NCBI GenBank assembly: GCA_903930015.1
Contig: CAIYXB010000193.1
Coordinates: 1 to 38,743, forward strand
Length of the DNA stretch: 38,743 nucleotides
DNA from: an uncultured bacterium
GTDB taxonomy: Bacteria; Cyanobacteriota; Vampirovibrionia; LMEP-6097
Reading direction: 5' to 3'
Position numbers and translations under genes: made by a program. This document shows, piece by piece, positions 1-7,395 of this stretch. Each line of letters opens with the position of its first letter. Within the stretch, counting starts at the first letter, position 1. The notes beneath the pieces are model-generated. The model had not been told where the DNA came from, made no database searches, and saw only the letters and a program-made list of their open reading frames with translations.

Positions 1-45
1 ATTGTCTTTGATTGTTTTTACGGGCGCAGATTTTTCCAAAGCCAT
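1..45 (-). CDS. Start of an unidentified leftward gene, possibly ribosomal protein S15
   Basis: Only the first 15 codons lie in the window: an ATG at 45-43 followed by an open frame reading MALEKSAPVKTIKDN. No Shine-Dalgarno sequence is obvious. A TATAGT hexamer on the minus strand at 122-117 could be the -10 box, giving a leader of about 65 nt. The length of the leader, its strong structure (see 22-107) and a MAL-plus-lysine-rich beginning are compatible with rpsO, whose product represses its own mRNA in several bacteria. Fifteen residues cannot establish this, so the identity is a guess; the reality of the start is moderately supported. Confidence 0.35.
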   Translation of the reverse strand, partial: MALEKSAPVKTIKDN

Positions 46-107
46 ATCTTAGAAATACACAGAAGCGTTAGTACTTATTTGGCTTTGGAACTGCGCCCTT
101 TAAGGGC
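22..107 (-). promoter_or_regulatory. Structured mRNA leader that buries the start codon
   Basis: GGGCGCAG (22-29) and TTCCAAAGCC (34-43) are exactly complementary to CTGCGCCC (91-98) and GGCTTTGGAA (81-90), giving an 18-bp stem with a 4-nt bulge. In the minus-strand mRNA the leader therefore pairs with codons 1-8 of the gene at 1-45. A second, mutually exclusive hairpin (GCCCTT/AAGGGC, 95-107) uses the same GGGC. Two competing folds around a start codon look like a translational switch; the regulator is unknown. Confidence 0.5.
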
Positions 108-167
108 AAATTTTTAACTATAGATTAACAAAACACTGGTTTTTCTAAGAAATAAAGATAAATTAAC

Positions 168-196
168 TTTACTTATTTTAATCTTTTTGTTATAAT
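168..196 (+). promoter_or_regulatory. Sigma-70-type promoter
   Basis: TTTACT (168-173), a 17-nt spacer and a perfect TATAAT (191-196). Transcription would start near 203 and run toward the gene at 401, first crossing the hairpin at 229-255. Confidence 0.6.
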
Positions 197-228
197 TGTA
201 ACCAAATTAGAAACTGTTAATTTAAATG

Positions 229-255
229 AAAAAGCCTTGATTTATAGGGCTTTTT
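229..255 (+). terminator. Hairpin with T-run: terminator or attenuator
   Basis: AAAAAGCC (229-236) pairs with GGCTTTTT (248-255) around an 11-nt loop; the right arm ends in five T. The A/T flanks make it usable in either direction. It lies about 25 nt after the predicted start of the transcript from the promoter at 168-196, so it could attenuate expression of the genes at 401 and 907. The rest of 256-400 shows no gene. Confidence 0.5.
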
Positions 256-400
256 GGGATTTTACTCCATTTTTAACAAAATAGCTGGTTTCAGGGGGTA
301 TATGGATATGACGAGGATTAAGTCTAATCCACAAAAAGCAAAATTTCTTATCAAATATCAATAAGACAAGGCTTTGTAAGGGTTAGGAGAATGATATCAA

Positions 401-835
401 ATGACATTTGATGGGATACGACGAATATTTTTACAAAAATTGGGTGATGTCCGTCAAGGCGAGGCAGCCTCAAGAAAAGGTATTGAAGAAAAAAGTCCAC
501 TAAGTGGATTTTCACAAGCTTCTAAATATTCAAAACCAGATGGTTTTACTAGTAATCGACAAACTGGTGAAGCTTTAGCTGGTCAAGTTCATGCACATCA
601 CGTTAATCCTGGAATAACAGCTAAAATCCATTCTGCAAATAGTACAAGGGGTCAAAAAGCTTTAGCTGATTTGTGGGAAAGAAGTGACTCAAGGATATTA
701 GGTTTAAGTATTCAGGGAGGAGATTCTGAAGCTGGCAAGGTTAGTTTAGGAACTAGTGTTAATTCTCGTCAAGGACACAATGATCTTGCAAATTTATTTA
801 AGGCAGCTGATGCTAGGTTTGATCAAGCAGCATAA
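401..835 (+). CDS. Unknown 144-residue protein with two copies of a repeat motif
   Basis: I do not recognise a family. The start is supported by AGGAG at 385-389, 11 nt before the ATG. The protein has no signal peptide or membrane segment and is rich in Ser, Ala, Gly and Gln. Its second half holds two related stretches, about residues 81-99 and 121-140, both containing R..x-L-A-[DN]-L-[WF] followed by D-[SA]-R. The same core (L-S-N-L-[FM]-x-A) appears in the next gene, and both proteins end in QAA. The two are therefore likely paralogues or partners of one process. It is followed after 71 nt by the second gene in the same direction, probably on the same transcript from the promoter at 168-196. 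Confidence 0.7.
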   Translation: MTFDGIRRIFLQKLGDVRQGEAASRKGIEEKSPLSGFSQASKYSKPDGFTSNRQTGEALAGQVHAHHVNPGITAKIHSANSTRGQKALADLWERSDSRILGLSIQGGDSEAGKVSLGTSVNSRQGHNDLANLFKAADARFDQAA

Positions 836-906
836 ATCTTTTAAATCAATTATCAAAACATATAAGTAAAAAACTTTATATAACTAACAAGGGAGTTAGA
901 TTTTAA

Positions 907-1548
907 ATGAGTAGTATTAGCGGCAATAATGGAATAAGCGGAAGTGGATCAATTGGTGATATTCCTTTACATAATGCAGCTTCAAAACTTGAGCCAAAAG
1001 AAGTAGCTGCAGGAAGTGGAAAAGCAGGTAATGCAAATCCAGCCTTAGGTGCTTTTGCACAAATTATAGTTTCAAATGCTGTTGATCAGCAAGGTAAAGT
1101 TATCCATCGAGATAATTTATCTAATTTATTTAATGCAGTTACCCTTGTTGATGCAGTGGTGTCTGATATTGCTCCAAATGCAACTGAGGCTGAGCAATTA
1201 GGTATTTATGAAGCAATAGTAGGAGCAGAACTTAAACCTAGTCAGCAAGCTGGCTCTATTACGCAGAATTTAATTTCAGCTGAAGAGCAACCTAATGCTC
1301 GTGGTTTAAGTAACTTGATGCAAGCAATTTCTAGTCCTATAGATGTTAATCAAAGCGTTGCTTTACCAAAAGCAAGAAATTTATCAAATGATTCGGTTTG
1401 GAGTGTTACAACAGCTGACCAACAGCTTATGACAGATGTCTTAGCTGGATTGAGTGGTTCTGAGAAACAAGTAAGTTTAGCTCCAAAAGCTATTTCTGAT
1501 GAAGCTATGCGTAAAGCTCCAGGTGTTAATAAATCACAAGCGGCATAA
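907..1548 (+). CDS. Unknown 213-residue protein sharing a repeat motif with its neighbour
   Basis: No known family is recognised. GGGAG at 891-895 supports this start. The N-terminus (residues 1-45) is Gly/Ser/Ala-rich and probably disordered. Three motif copies are visible: HRDNLSNLFNAV at 67-78, NARGLSNLMQAI at 130-141 and a decayed KARNLSN at 155-161. The first two match the LANLF and LADLW repeats of the gene at 401-835. The protein also ends in QAA like its neighbour. There is no signal peptide, membrane helix or cysteine. The composition resembles secreted or surface-associated low-complexity proteins, but nothing in the sequence assigns a function. Confidence 0.7.
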   Translation: MSSISGNNGISGSGSIGDIPLHNAASKLEPKEVAAGSGKAGNANPALGAFAQIIVSNAVDQQGKVIHRDNLSNLFNAVTLVDAVVSDIAPNATEAEQLGIYEAIVGAELKPSQQAGSITQNLISAEEQPNARGLSNLMQAISSPIDVNQSVALPKARNLSNDSVWSVTTADQQLMTDVLAGLSGSEKQVSLAPKAISDEAMRKAPGVNKSQAA

Positions 1549-1585
1549 GAAATAAAAATTTTTAAACGTACTATTCCAATAGAAA

Positions 1586-1621
1586 TGGATCACTTCGTCG
1601 TTTCACTCCTCGTGATGACGG
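1586..1621. repeat. Small palindromic interspersed element overlapping the rarA stop
   Basis: ATCAC (1589-1593) pairs with GTGAT (1612-1616), and the segment contains ACTTCGT (1592-1598). On the minus strand it begins CGTCATCACGAGG and ends in a GATCCA-like sequence, the layout of widespread interspersed palindromic repeats of the CGTCATTGCGAGG...GCAATCCA kind known from several bacterial groups. The last five codons and the stop of rarA lie inside it. Confidence 0.55.
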
Positions 1622-2856
1622 TAATATTTCTTATTAACTAACTCATCAGGTAAATATTGTTGTTCTACATGAGCACCAGGATAATCATGGGGATATTTGT
1701 ACTGGGTGTTTGGATTAATACCAACATTATCAGATTTAGCAGGGCATGATTGAGTGTAAACACCAGATCCCTCTCCCATATTTTCACTCACTTGAATATT
1801 TCTTAAGTGCTGTGGCACGCTATAAGGTGGATGGTTCAAACAGTCTCGCATTGCCTTGTCTAATGCTTTATAGGCGTGATTGGATTTAGGTGCTTTTGCT
1901 ATATAGACAACAGCTTGTGCAAGTGGGATTCGTGCTTCTGGCATACCAAGTTTGATAGCAGCTTCAAAAGCAGAATTTGCAATTACCAGTGCTTGAGGAT
2001 CTGCTATTCCAACATCTTCTGCTGCAGTTACAAGTATTCTTCGGGCAACTGATTTTAATTCTGCTCCTTGAGATAAAAGTCTTGCAAGCCAATAGATTGA
2101 TGCATCAACATCACTACCGCGCATTGATTTTTGCAAAGCTGAAATGCAGTCATAGTAAGAGTTTGGATCACCAGCAAAAAGTTTTTTGCCGAGCATTTGT
2201 TGGGTTTTTTCGTTTTCGATAATATCATCAGAATTGCTTACTAAAAGTTCTAGGTTGGTAAAAAGTGCACGCGCATCTCCAAAAGCTGATTTTATTAGGT
2301 GATCACGAGCTTCTTGCTCAATGGTTTTTTCTTCTATTTGTAGTGCCTTATCAATAAGCTTACTAAGTTCATTATAGCTATGTGCCTTGAGTTCAAATTT
2401 AATTGTTCTTGATAGCAGTGCCCTGTTAATTGAGATAGCAGGATTTTCGGTTGTTGCTCCAATAAAAGTCAGTATGCCCTTTTCAACAGCGTTTAGTAAA
2501 ATATCTTGCTGGCTTTTATTGAAATTATGAACCTCGTCAACAAAAAGTAAAATACTATTTGGGATTTTTTGTGCTCTTTCAATAATCTCTCTTAGATCTT
2601 TAACCCCAGAATTAAAGGCCTGAAGCTTGATAAAAGTACGACTAGTTTTTTTTGCAGCAAGTTCAGCAATCGAGGTTTTGCCAGTTCCTGGCGGACCCCA
2701 GAGTATGCAGGATTGTTTTGCGCCGTTTTCAAGCCAATTAATAAAAGCAGGATTTGTTTTAATTGAACCTATAAGATCCTCAATAGATGTAGGTCTCATT
2801 TTTTCAGCTAGGGGTGAAAAGTTTTGTGCTTGAGTATAAAAAAGACTATCTTGCAT
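1603..2856 (-). CDS. rarA: Replication-associated recombination ATPase RarA (MgsA)
   Basis: RarA is an AAA+ clamp-loader-like ATPase that acts at stalled replication forks and single-strand gaps. Visible are Walker A GPPGTGKT (54-61), Walker B LLFVDEVH (103-110), sensor 1 GATTENP (133-139) and the RarA-type C-terminal region ending in YKYPHDYP...VEQQYLPDEL (about 386-406). At 417 residues it is close to the family's usual length. Two oddities are seen: extra residues just before YKYPHDYP (around 368-385), and a C-terminus reading RHHEE instead of the family's usual P-x-x-x-G-x-E tail, because those codons come from the palindromic element at 1586-1621. No Shine-Dalgarno sequence precedes the ATG, which directly abuts another repeat region (2866 onward). 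Confidence 0.93.
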   Translation of the reverse strand: MQDSLFYTQAQNFSPLAEKMRPTSIEDLIGSIKTNPAFINWLENGAKQSCILWGPPGTGKTSIAELAAKKTSRTFIKLQAFNSGVKDLREIIERAQKIPNSILLFVDEVHNFNKSQQDILLNAVEKGILTFIGATTENPAISINRALLSRTIKFELKAHSYNELSKLIDKALQIEEKTIEQEARDHLIKSAFGDARALFTNLELLVSNSDDIIENEKTQQMLGKKLFAGDPNSYYDCISALQKSMRGSDVDASIYWLARLLSQGAELKSVARRILVTAAEDVGIADPQALVIANSAFEAAIKLGMPEARIPLAQAVVYIAKAPKSNHAYKALDKAMRDCLNHPPYSVPQHLRNIQVSENMGEGSGVYTQSCPAKSDNVGINPNTQYKYPHDYPGAHVEQQYLPDELVNKKYYRHHEE

Positions 2857-2865
2857 TTTTTCACG

Positions 2866-3030
2866 TCATCTCGAGGATTTCAGAGGTCGTAGTGACCTGA
2901 AATATTAAGCATTTATCTCTTGACCCTCTGTGAGCTGCGAAGCAGCGAGTATGCTGAATCTAGCGTAAAGAAAATGCGTAGCATTTTTAGCGACAGGATA
3001 TTCTTTTGTTAGTGCGACGTGGCGATCCAT
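2866..3030. repeat. Mosaic of palindromic repeat units upstream of rarA
   Basis: This gap is a chain of hairpins. It opens with CGTCATCTCGAGG and closes near GCGACGTGGCGATCCA, the two ends expected of a CGTCAT...GATCCA interspersed repeat. Inside are an ATTTCAGAGGTC/GACCTGAAAT hairpin (2877-2903), GCTGC-gaa-GCAGC (2934-2946, containing GCGAAGC) and AAAATGC-gta-GCATTTT (2971-2987). The last could also act as a terminator. No gene is seen between 2857 and 3129. Confidence 0.5.
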
Positions 3031-3129
3031 TCCAAGTATTCATTCTATCATTAAGTGCTCTCACCTAGGCTAAAAACTAATCTAGGATTTAACTGTAATT
3101 TAATTTGAGCTTGTTTAATTGGGTTCTTG

Positions 3130-4035
3130 ATGCGTCCAATTGATTCAATTAAAATTAATCATCTTAAAGACCCTTCTTTAAATGATCTTAGGCAAGATAA
3201 AGATCAAAAGCAAAATCATATTGATGCTATAAAAAATAAAATATCAAGCATTGGTGTTGAAAGAGAAGATTGTGATTGTTCGCATAATAAAGATAGATCA
3301 AGTGATTTTTTTGATATTTTTAGGCAAGTGAAAAAAGGATTTATGAATATCATTAATATCTTCCATCAAGCAGGGGACATTGATAAAGATGATTATAAAG
3401 AAAAAAAATCTGGTGCTAAAGAATTTTTTCAGGAGTTTGGTAGTAATGTAAAAAAGATGTTTTTAAATATAGCCCAAAGAGATTTAGAATCCCAGCTTGA
3501 ATATATTGATTCCAAAATAGCTGGAACCCAATCAAGTACAGAGGTTAATGATGCCAATACTCAAGAAAAAAAAATTCAAGAAGAAGATAAAGTCGGTAAG
3601 GGTAGAAATTTACAATTAACTTTAACAAGTACTTTAAAGTTTAATAACTTAGGTAATTCTCTTCTCAATCTTTTAAATAAGCTAGATCCTTTTCAATCAC
3701 CCGACGAGGTGGATTCTGCTCAAAAGCAAACTTTGGCAGAAGGGATTAATAATACTCATGCAAAGACCCGTGAATTGATACTTTCTCTTGATCCAAGTCT
3801 TAAAGAAGATCTTGATACTATTGACAAAAAAGTAGAAGCTAATCCAGATAAAAAAGAAGCTTATTTAAATTACTCAGTTGCTATGATACCGATTGATATT
3901 GCAAGTAAAGCTATTGATGTTGTAAATAATGAAAGGGAAGGTTATCAAGAACTTGCAAATAAAGATAGAAAGAGCTTAAGTGCAGACATGTTGGATTTTT
4001 ATGAGTATCTCTCTAATTTAAAGCAAAACCTATGA
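3130..4035 (+). CDS. Unknown highly charged 301-residue protein
   Basis: Not recognised. An in-frame TTG lies at 3127 immediately before the ATG at 3130; the ATG is chosen and no clear Shine-Dalgarno sequence helps. The protein is rich in Lys, Asp, Glu and Asn, has no signal peptide, and contains a short DCDCSH segment near residues 46-51. It carries two amphipathic stretches with similar wording (VKKGFMNIINIF near 67 and NVKKMFLNIAQRD near 107), perhaps an internal duplication. A long helical, possibly coiled-coil C-terminal half follows. It ends 6 nt before the convergent glpK stop, with no terminator between. It stands alone on its strand, so context gives no clue. Confidence 0.6.
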   Translation: MRPIDSIKINHLKDPSLNDLRQDKDQKQNHIDAIKNKISSIGVEREDCDCSHNKDRSSDFFDIFRQVKKGFMNIINIFHQAGDIDKDDYKEKKSGAKEFFQEFGSNVKKMFLNIAQRDLESQLEYIDSKIAGTQSSTEVNDANTQEKKIQEEDKVGKGRNLQLTLTSTLKFNNLGNSLLNLLNKLDPFQSPDEVDSAQKQTLAEGINNTHAKTRELILSLDPSLKEDLDTIDKKVEANPDKKEAYLNYSVAMIPIDIASKAIDVVNNEREGYQELANKDRKSLSADMLDFYEYLSNLKQNL

Positions 4036-4041
4036 TATTAC

Positions 4042-5601
4042 TCAAGTGTTTAAAAGTAACTTCAAATATTTTTTCCATTCTATATAAAAACCTTCTAAAT
4101 TATTTTTAGGCTCAAACTCTTTATCTAATTCTAAATTTAGATCAACAAGCCCAGTCATTTTAGCTGCGCCAAGTGCTGTCATCTCAGATTCTTTATAGCG
4201 CTTAATTGGTATTTGTAATAAGTCAGCTTGAAATTGTATTAAGGTGTCATTCTTACTTGCTCCACCATCAACGTTAATTGATTTTAGTTCTTTTCTAAGT
4301 TCTGGATCAAGTGCTTCAAAAACATCACGTACTCTAAATGCAATTGATTCAAGTGCTGCCCTTGCAATATGGGCTTTATTTGTACCACGAGTAATACCAA
4401 AGATACTGCCTTTCACATCACTTCGCCAAAATGGAGCACCAAGTCCCGCTAATGCTGGAATTAAATAGACACCCGCATTATCGGTTACTTTATTTGCTAG
4501 TGCTTCAATCTCATTTGAGGATTGAATTATATTCATTTCATCACGGAGCCATTGGACTATTGATCCACCTATAAAAATACTACCTTCTAGTTCGTATGCT
4601 TTAAGACCTTCTTTTGTAAAAGCAATACTTTGAACTAAACCTAAATTTGTCTCATCATTCTCAATAAAAATATTTTCTCTTTCATTTGTCCCTAGTGAAG
4701 ATCTTTCATCGCTAATAAAATTACTAAAACTTCCCTGGGCTTCATCTTTTTTGTCTTTGGTTTTCCCTGGAATCAATACAAAAGTACCTGTCCCGTAAGT
4801 GATCTTCGCTTCGTGATTATAAGCATAAAGAGCGGCTTGTTGATCCCCAATGACAGCTTTGATTGGTAATTCTTTATCAAGCAAATCTTTAAATAGTGGG
4901 CTTGAATCAAAGTCAGAATTTGAATTTTTTACTTCAGGTAAAATTTCTTTTGGAATTTTAAAATAATTTAGTAGCTTTTGGTCCCAAGTATCCTCATGAA
5001 TATCGTAAAGCATAGTCCTAGAAGCGTTTGAGCTATCTGTGGCATGTTCTCTACCAAGTGTTAAATTCCAGATTAGCCAAGTATCAATAGTGCCAAACAT
5101 TAATTCACCAGGACTCAATTTTTCTAAATTGATGTTTTGAGCTTTGTTTTCTAGCAGCCATTTGATTTTGGTAGCTGAAAAATATGCATCGATCTGTAAG
5201 CCAGTTTTTGCTTTAACATATGTTTTTAAATCAATATTTTTTTCAAGCTTTTGTGTTTCAAGTTTACTGCAATATTCTGAGGTTCTTCTACATTGCCATA
5301 CAATTGCGTTGTAGATTGGCTTTCCAGTTTTAGGATCCCATATGATAGTAGTTTCGCGTTGATTAGTTATCGCGATCCCTTGAAAATCTTCTTTTTTAAT
5401 ACCAGAGGCTAGAGCTTCTTTGATTAATTCTCTGATGCAGTCAAGGGTTTTTTGCCAAATTTCAATTGCATCATGTTCTACCCATGATGGGTTTGGGTAA
5501 ATTTGTGTAATCTCTTTTTGTTTTGTTAAAAGTATTTTACCCTTATTATCAATTAAAAGGGCTCTTGTGCTGGTAGTTCCTTCGTCTATAGTAATTATCA
5601 C
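4042..5601 (-). CDS. glpK: Glycerol kinase GlpK
   Basis: Phosphorylates glycerol to sn-glycerol 3-phosphate with ATP in the cytoplasm. FGGY-kinase landmarks are clear: DEGTTSTRAL near the N-terminus (6-15), TNQRET (79-84), WQCRRT (102-107), GDQQAAL with the catalytic Asp near 253, TYGTGTF (268-274) and GGASKND toward the end. The start is a GTG that directly follows the glpD stop (TAAGTG), so translation is probably coupled. At 519 residues it is about 20 longer than usual. A stretch of roughly 30 extra polar residues (about 283-320) sits after TGTF, where other GlpK proteins have a short loop; no nucleotide irregularity suggests a frameshift. Confidence 0.96.
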   Translation of the reverse strand: MIITIDEGTTSTRALLIDNKGKILLTKQKEITQIYPNPSWVEHDAIEIWQKTLDCIRELIKEALASGIKKEDFQGIAITNQRETTIIWDPKTGKPIYNAIVWQCRRTSEYCSKLETQKLEKNIDLKTYVKAKTGLQIDAYFSATKIKWLLENKAQNINLEKLSPGELMFGTIDTWLIWNLTLGREHATDSSNASRTMLYDIHEDTWDQKLLNYFKIPKEILPEVKNSNSDFDSSPLFKDLLDKELPIKAVIGDQQAALYAYNHEAKITYGTGTFVLIPGKTKDKKDEAQGSFSNFISDERSSLGTNERENIFIENDETNLGLVQSIAFTKEGLKAYELEGSIFIGGSIVQWLRDEMNIIQSSNEIEALANKVTDNAGVYLIPALAGLGAPFWRSDVKGSIFGITRGTNKAHIARAALESIAFRVRDVFEALDPELRKELKSINVDGGASKNDTLIQFQADLLQIPIKRYKESEMTALGAAKMTGLVDLNLELDKEFEPKNNLEGFYIEWKKYLKLLLNT

Positions 5602-7317
5602 TTAGACACCTTCACCAATTGAAATTCCGGTAAATAAATAACTTTGAAAAAACCTATCTCTATGTCTACCAGCAAGATCAAATTCTTCATTGATATGGTA
5701 TTGAATTGTTTTTATAACTTCACTTGGTTTTCTGTTTGAGCAAAGCCCGATTGAAAGTCTTCTTTTTAAAATATCATCAATACTGTAGGCTTTTTCATTT
5801 CTTATTGCATAGATAATTTGAGCTTCTATATCTGCAAACTCAGGATCTATTTTTTCTTTAAGTAATGGGTTTTCTTTACAGAGTTCAAGGACATCTTTTG
5901 CATTTGAGCCATACAGTAAAATCAAGTGTATAACAGAGCTTGCTTCAACATCATATTCTCTTGATAGTTTTATGGTTTCATCGCGAATGAAATCATAAAA
6001 ACTCTTGTCTTTTGGAAATTGAGCATTAATCGTTTTAGTTTGATCTGTTTTACAGGCTCTATCAGAGAACATATTTACAATTTCAGCAGCTAGGCTTCTA
6101 AAGGTTGTTAGTTTGCCACCAACAACAGAATAGTAATTCTGGATTTTTTCTTCGGTATAATTTATTACAAAATGCTTTCTTGACACTTTACCAGCTTTTT
6201 TGTTTGAATCGGTTTTAGGTAAGGGTCTTACGCCAATAAATGTATTTAAAATATCTTCTCTTGAAAGCTGAGCTTCAGGGAAAAGAAGGTTAGTTTCATC
6301 TAATAGATAATCAATTTCTCTTTCGCTGACCTTCAAATCATCTAAATTATCAGCTTTTGATAAATAAATATCAGTAGTGCCGATCATAAATAATTCATCA
6401 TTACCGCCAACTTGAAAAGGTGTAATAAAAAAAGGTCTGCCATCGGACTTAGCTTCATTGTAAATTCCAAAATTAACAGGTGCTCCTGCAAATCTTTTAA
6501 CGATAATATGGCTTCCCTTAGTACCACCAATACGTTTCTCTAAATTGAATTTCCCTGGGTTTTTAATTGCAGATTCACTTTGGTCTTTAAAGCGCAGGTT
6601 CACTTCATCGACCCAAGGTCCAGCCATATTGATTATATTTTTTGCATGGACAGTAAAGGGTCTTTTGCCATTAATAATATCTTTGAATCTAATTGCTTGT
6701 GCGTGGTACTCACCATGAATCTGTGTGCAGTATATGTCAGTTACCTCTGCGTGATTAATACAAACGGCACCATCTTTTTCAGCTGTTAAAATATTTTCTA
6801 AAACCAATCTTTCTGCAAAAGTTACTTGACCATCTTGGTAATAAACCCCTCCATAAAGATCTTCTTCTTTGAGCTTGACATTAAGTTCAGTTATTGTCTC
6901 TAAATTATAACTTTTGTAGTTATCTAGGCTCTTTTTAGGTGAAAACCAATCATAGAGCCACATGCCAATTTTGAGTTTCCATAATGGATTTTTATTACCA
7001 TGATAAGCAGGTATTAGTAAACCAAGTGGGCTTACTAAATGTGGGTAGTTTTTTAAAAGAATTTCTCTTTCTTGTAAACTTTCATAAACTAGAGAAAATT
7101 CAAAGTGTTCTAAATATCGAAGACCACCGTGAATCAATCTTGTTGAGTGAGCACTACAGCCCCAAGCAAAATCTTTTTTTTCAAGTAAAATTACCTTAAG
7201 CCCGCGAGCGGCAGCATCTCTAGCAACACCAGCACCATTAATGCCACCACCTATTATGGCTAAATCAAAAGTTTGCTCTAAATTATAATTATCTAGTCTA
7301 AGTTCAAGTCTAGTCAT
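5602..7317 (-). CDS. glpD: Glycerol-3-phosphate dehydrogenase GlpD (FAD, quinone-linked)
   Basis: Oxidises sn-glycerol 3-phosphate to dihydroxyacetone phosphate at the membrane and passes electrons to quinone. The FAD-binding Rossmann motif GGGINGAGVARDAAARG is at about 22-38, followed by the family signature LIHGGLRYLE (62-71). GPWVD, VGGKLTTFR and a C-terminal helical domain are in the expected order. The 571-residue length is normal for the long aerobic type. It is upstream of and abutting glpK, and 78 nt downstream of the GH31 gene in the same direction. No Shine-Dalgarno sequence is evident before the ATG. Confidence 0.96.
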   Translation of the reverse strand: MTRLELRLDNYNLEQTFDLAIIGGGINGAGVARDAAARGLKVILLEKKDFAWGCSAHSTRLIHGGLRYLEHFEFSLVYESLQEREILLKNYPHLVSPLGLLIPAYHGNKNPLWKLKIGMWLYDWFSPKKSLDNYKSYNLETITELNVKLKEEDLYGGVYYQDGQVTFAERLVLENILTAEKDGAVCINHAEVTDIYCTQIHGEYHAQAIRFKDIINGKRPFTVHAKNIINMAGPWVDEVNLRFKDQSESAIKNPGKFNLEKRIGGTKGSHIIVKRFAGAPVNFGIYNEAKSDGRPFFITPFQVGGNDELFMIGTTDIYLSKADNLDDLKVSEREIDYLLDETNLLFPEAQLSREDILNTFIGVRPLPKTDSNKKAGKVSRKHFVINYTEEKIQNYYSVVGGKLTTFRSLAAEIVNMFSDRACKTDQTKTINAQFPKDKSFYDFIRDETIKLSREYDVEASSVIHLILLYGSNAKDVLELCKENPLLKEKIDPEFADIEAQIIYAIRNEKAYSIDDILKRRLSIGLCSNRKPSEVIKTIQYHINEEFDLAGRHRDRFFQSYLFTGISIGEGV

Positions 7318-7395
7318 ATTGTTTAGATAGCAACTTATTTAAGAGGCTAAATATGTATATAATATTCCCCAAGCAGGCACTATTTTCATCAGAAA

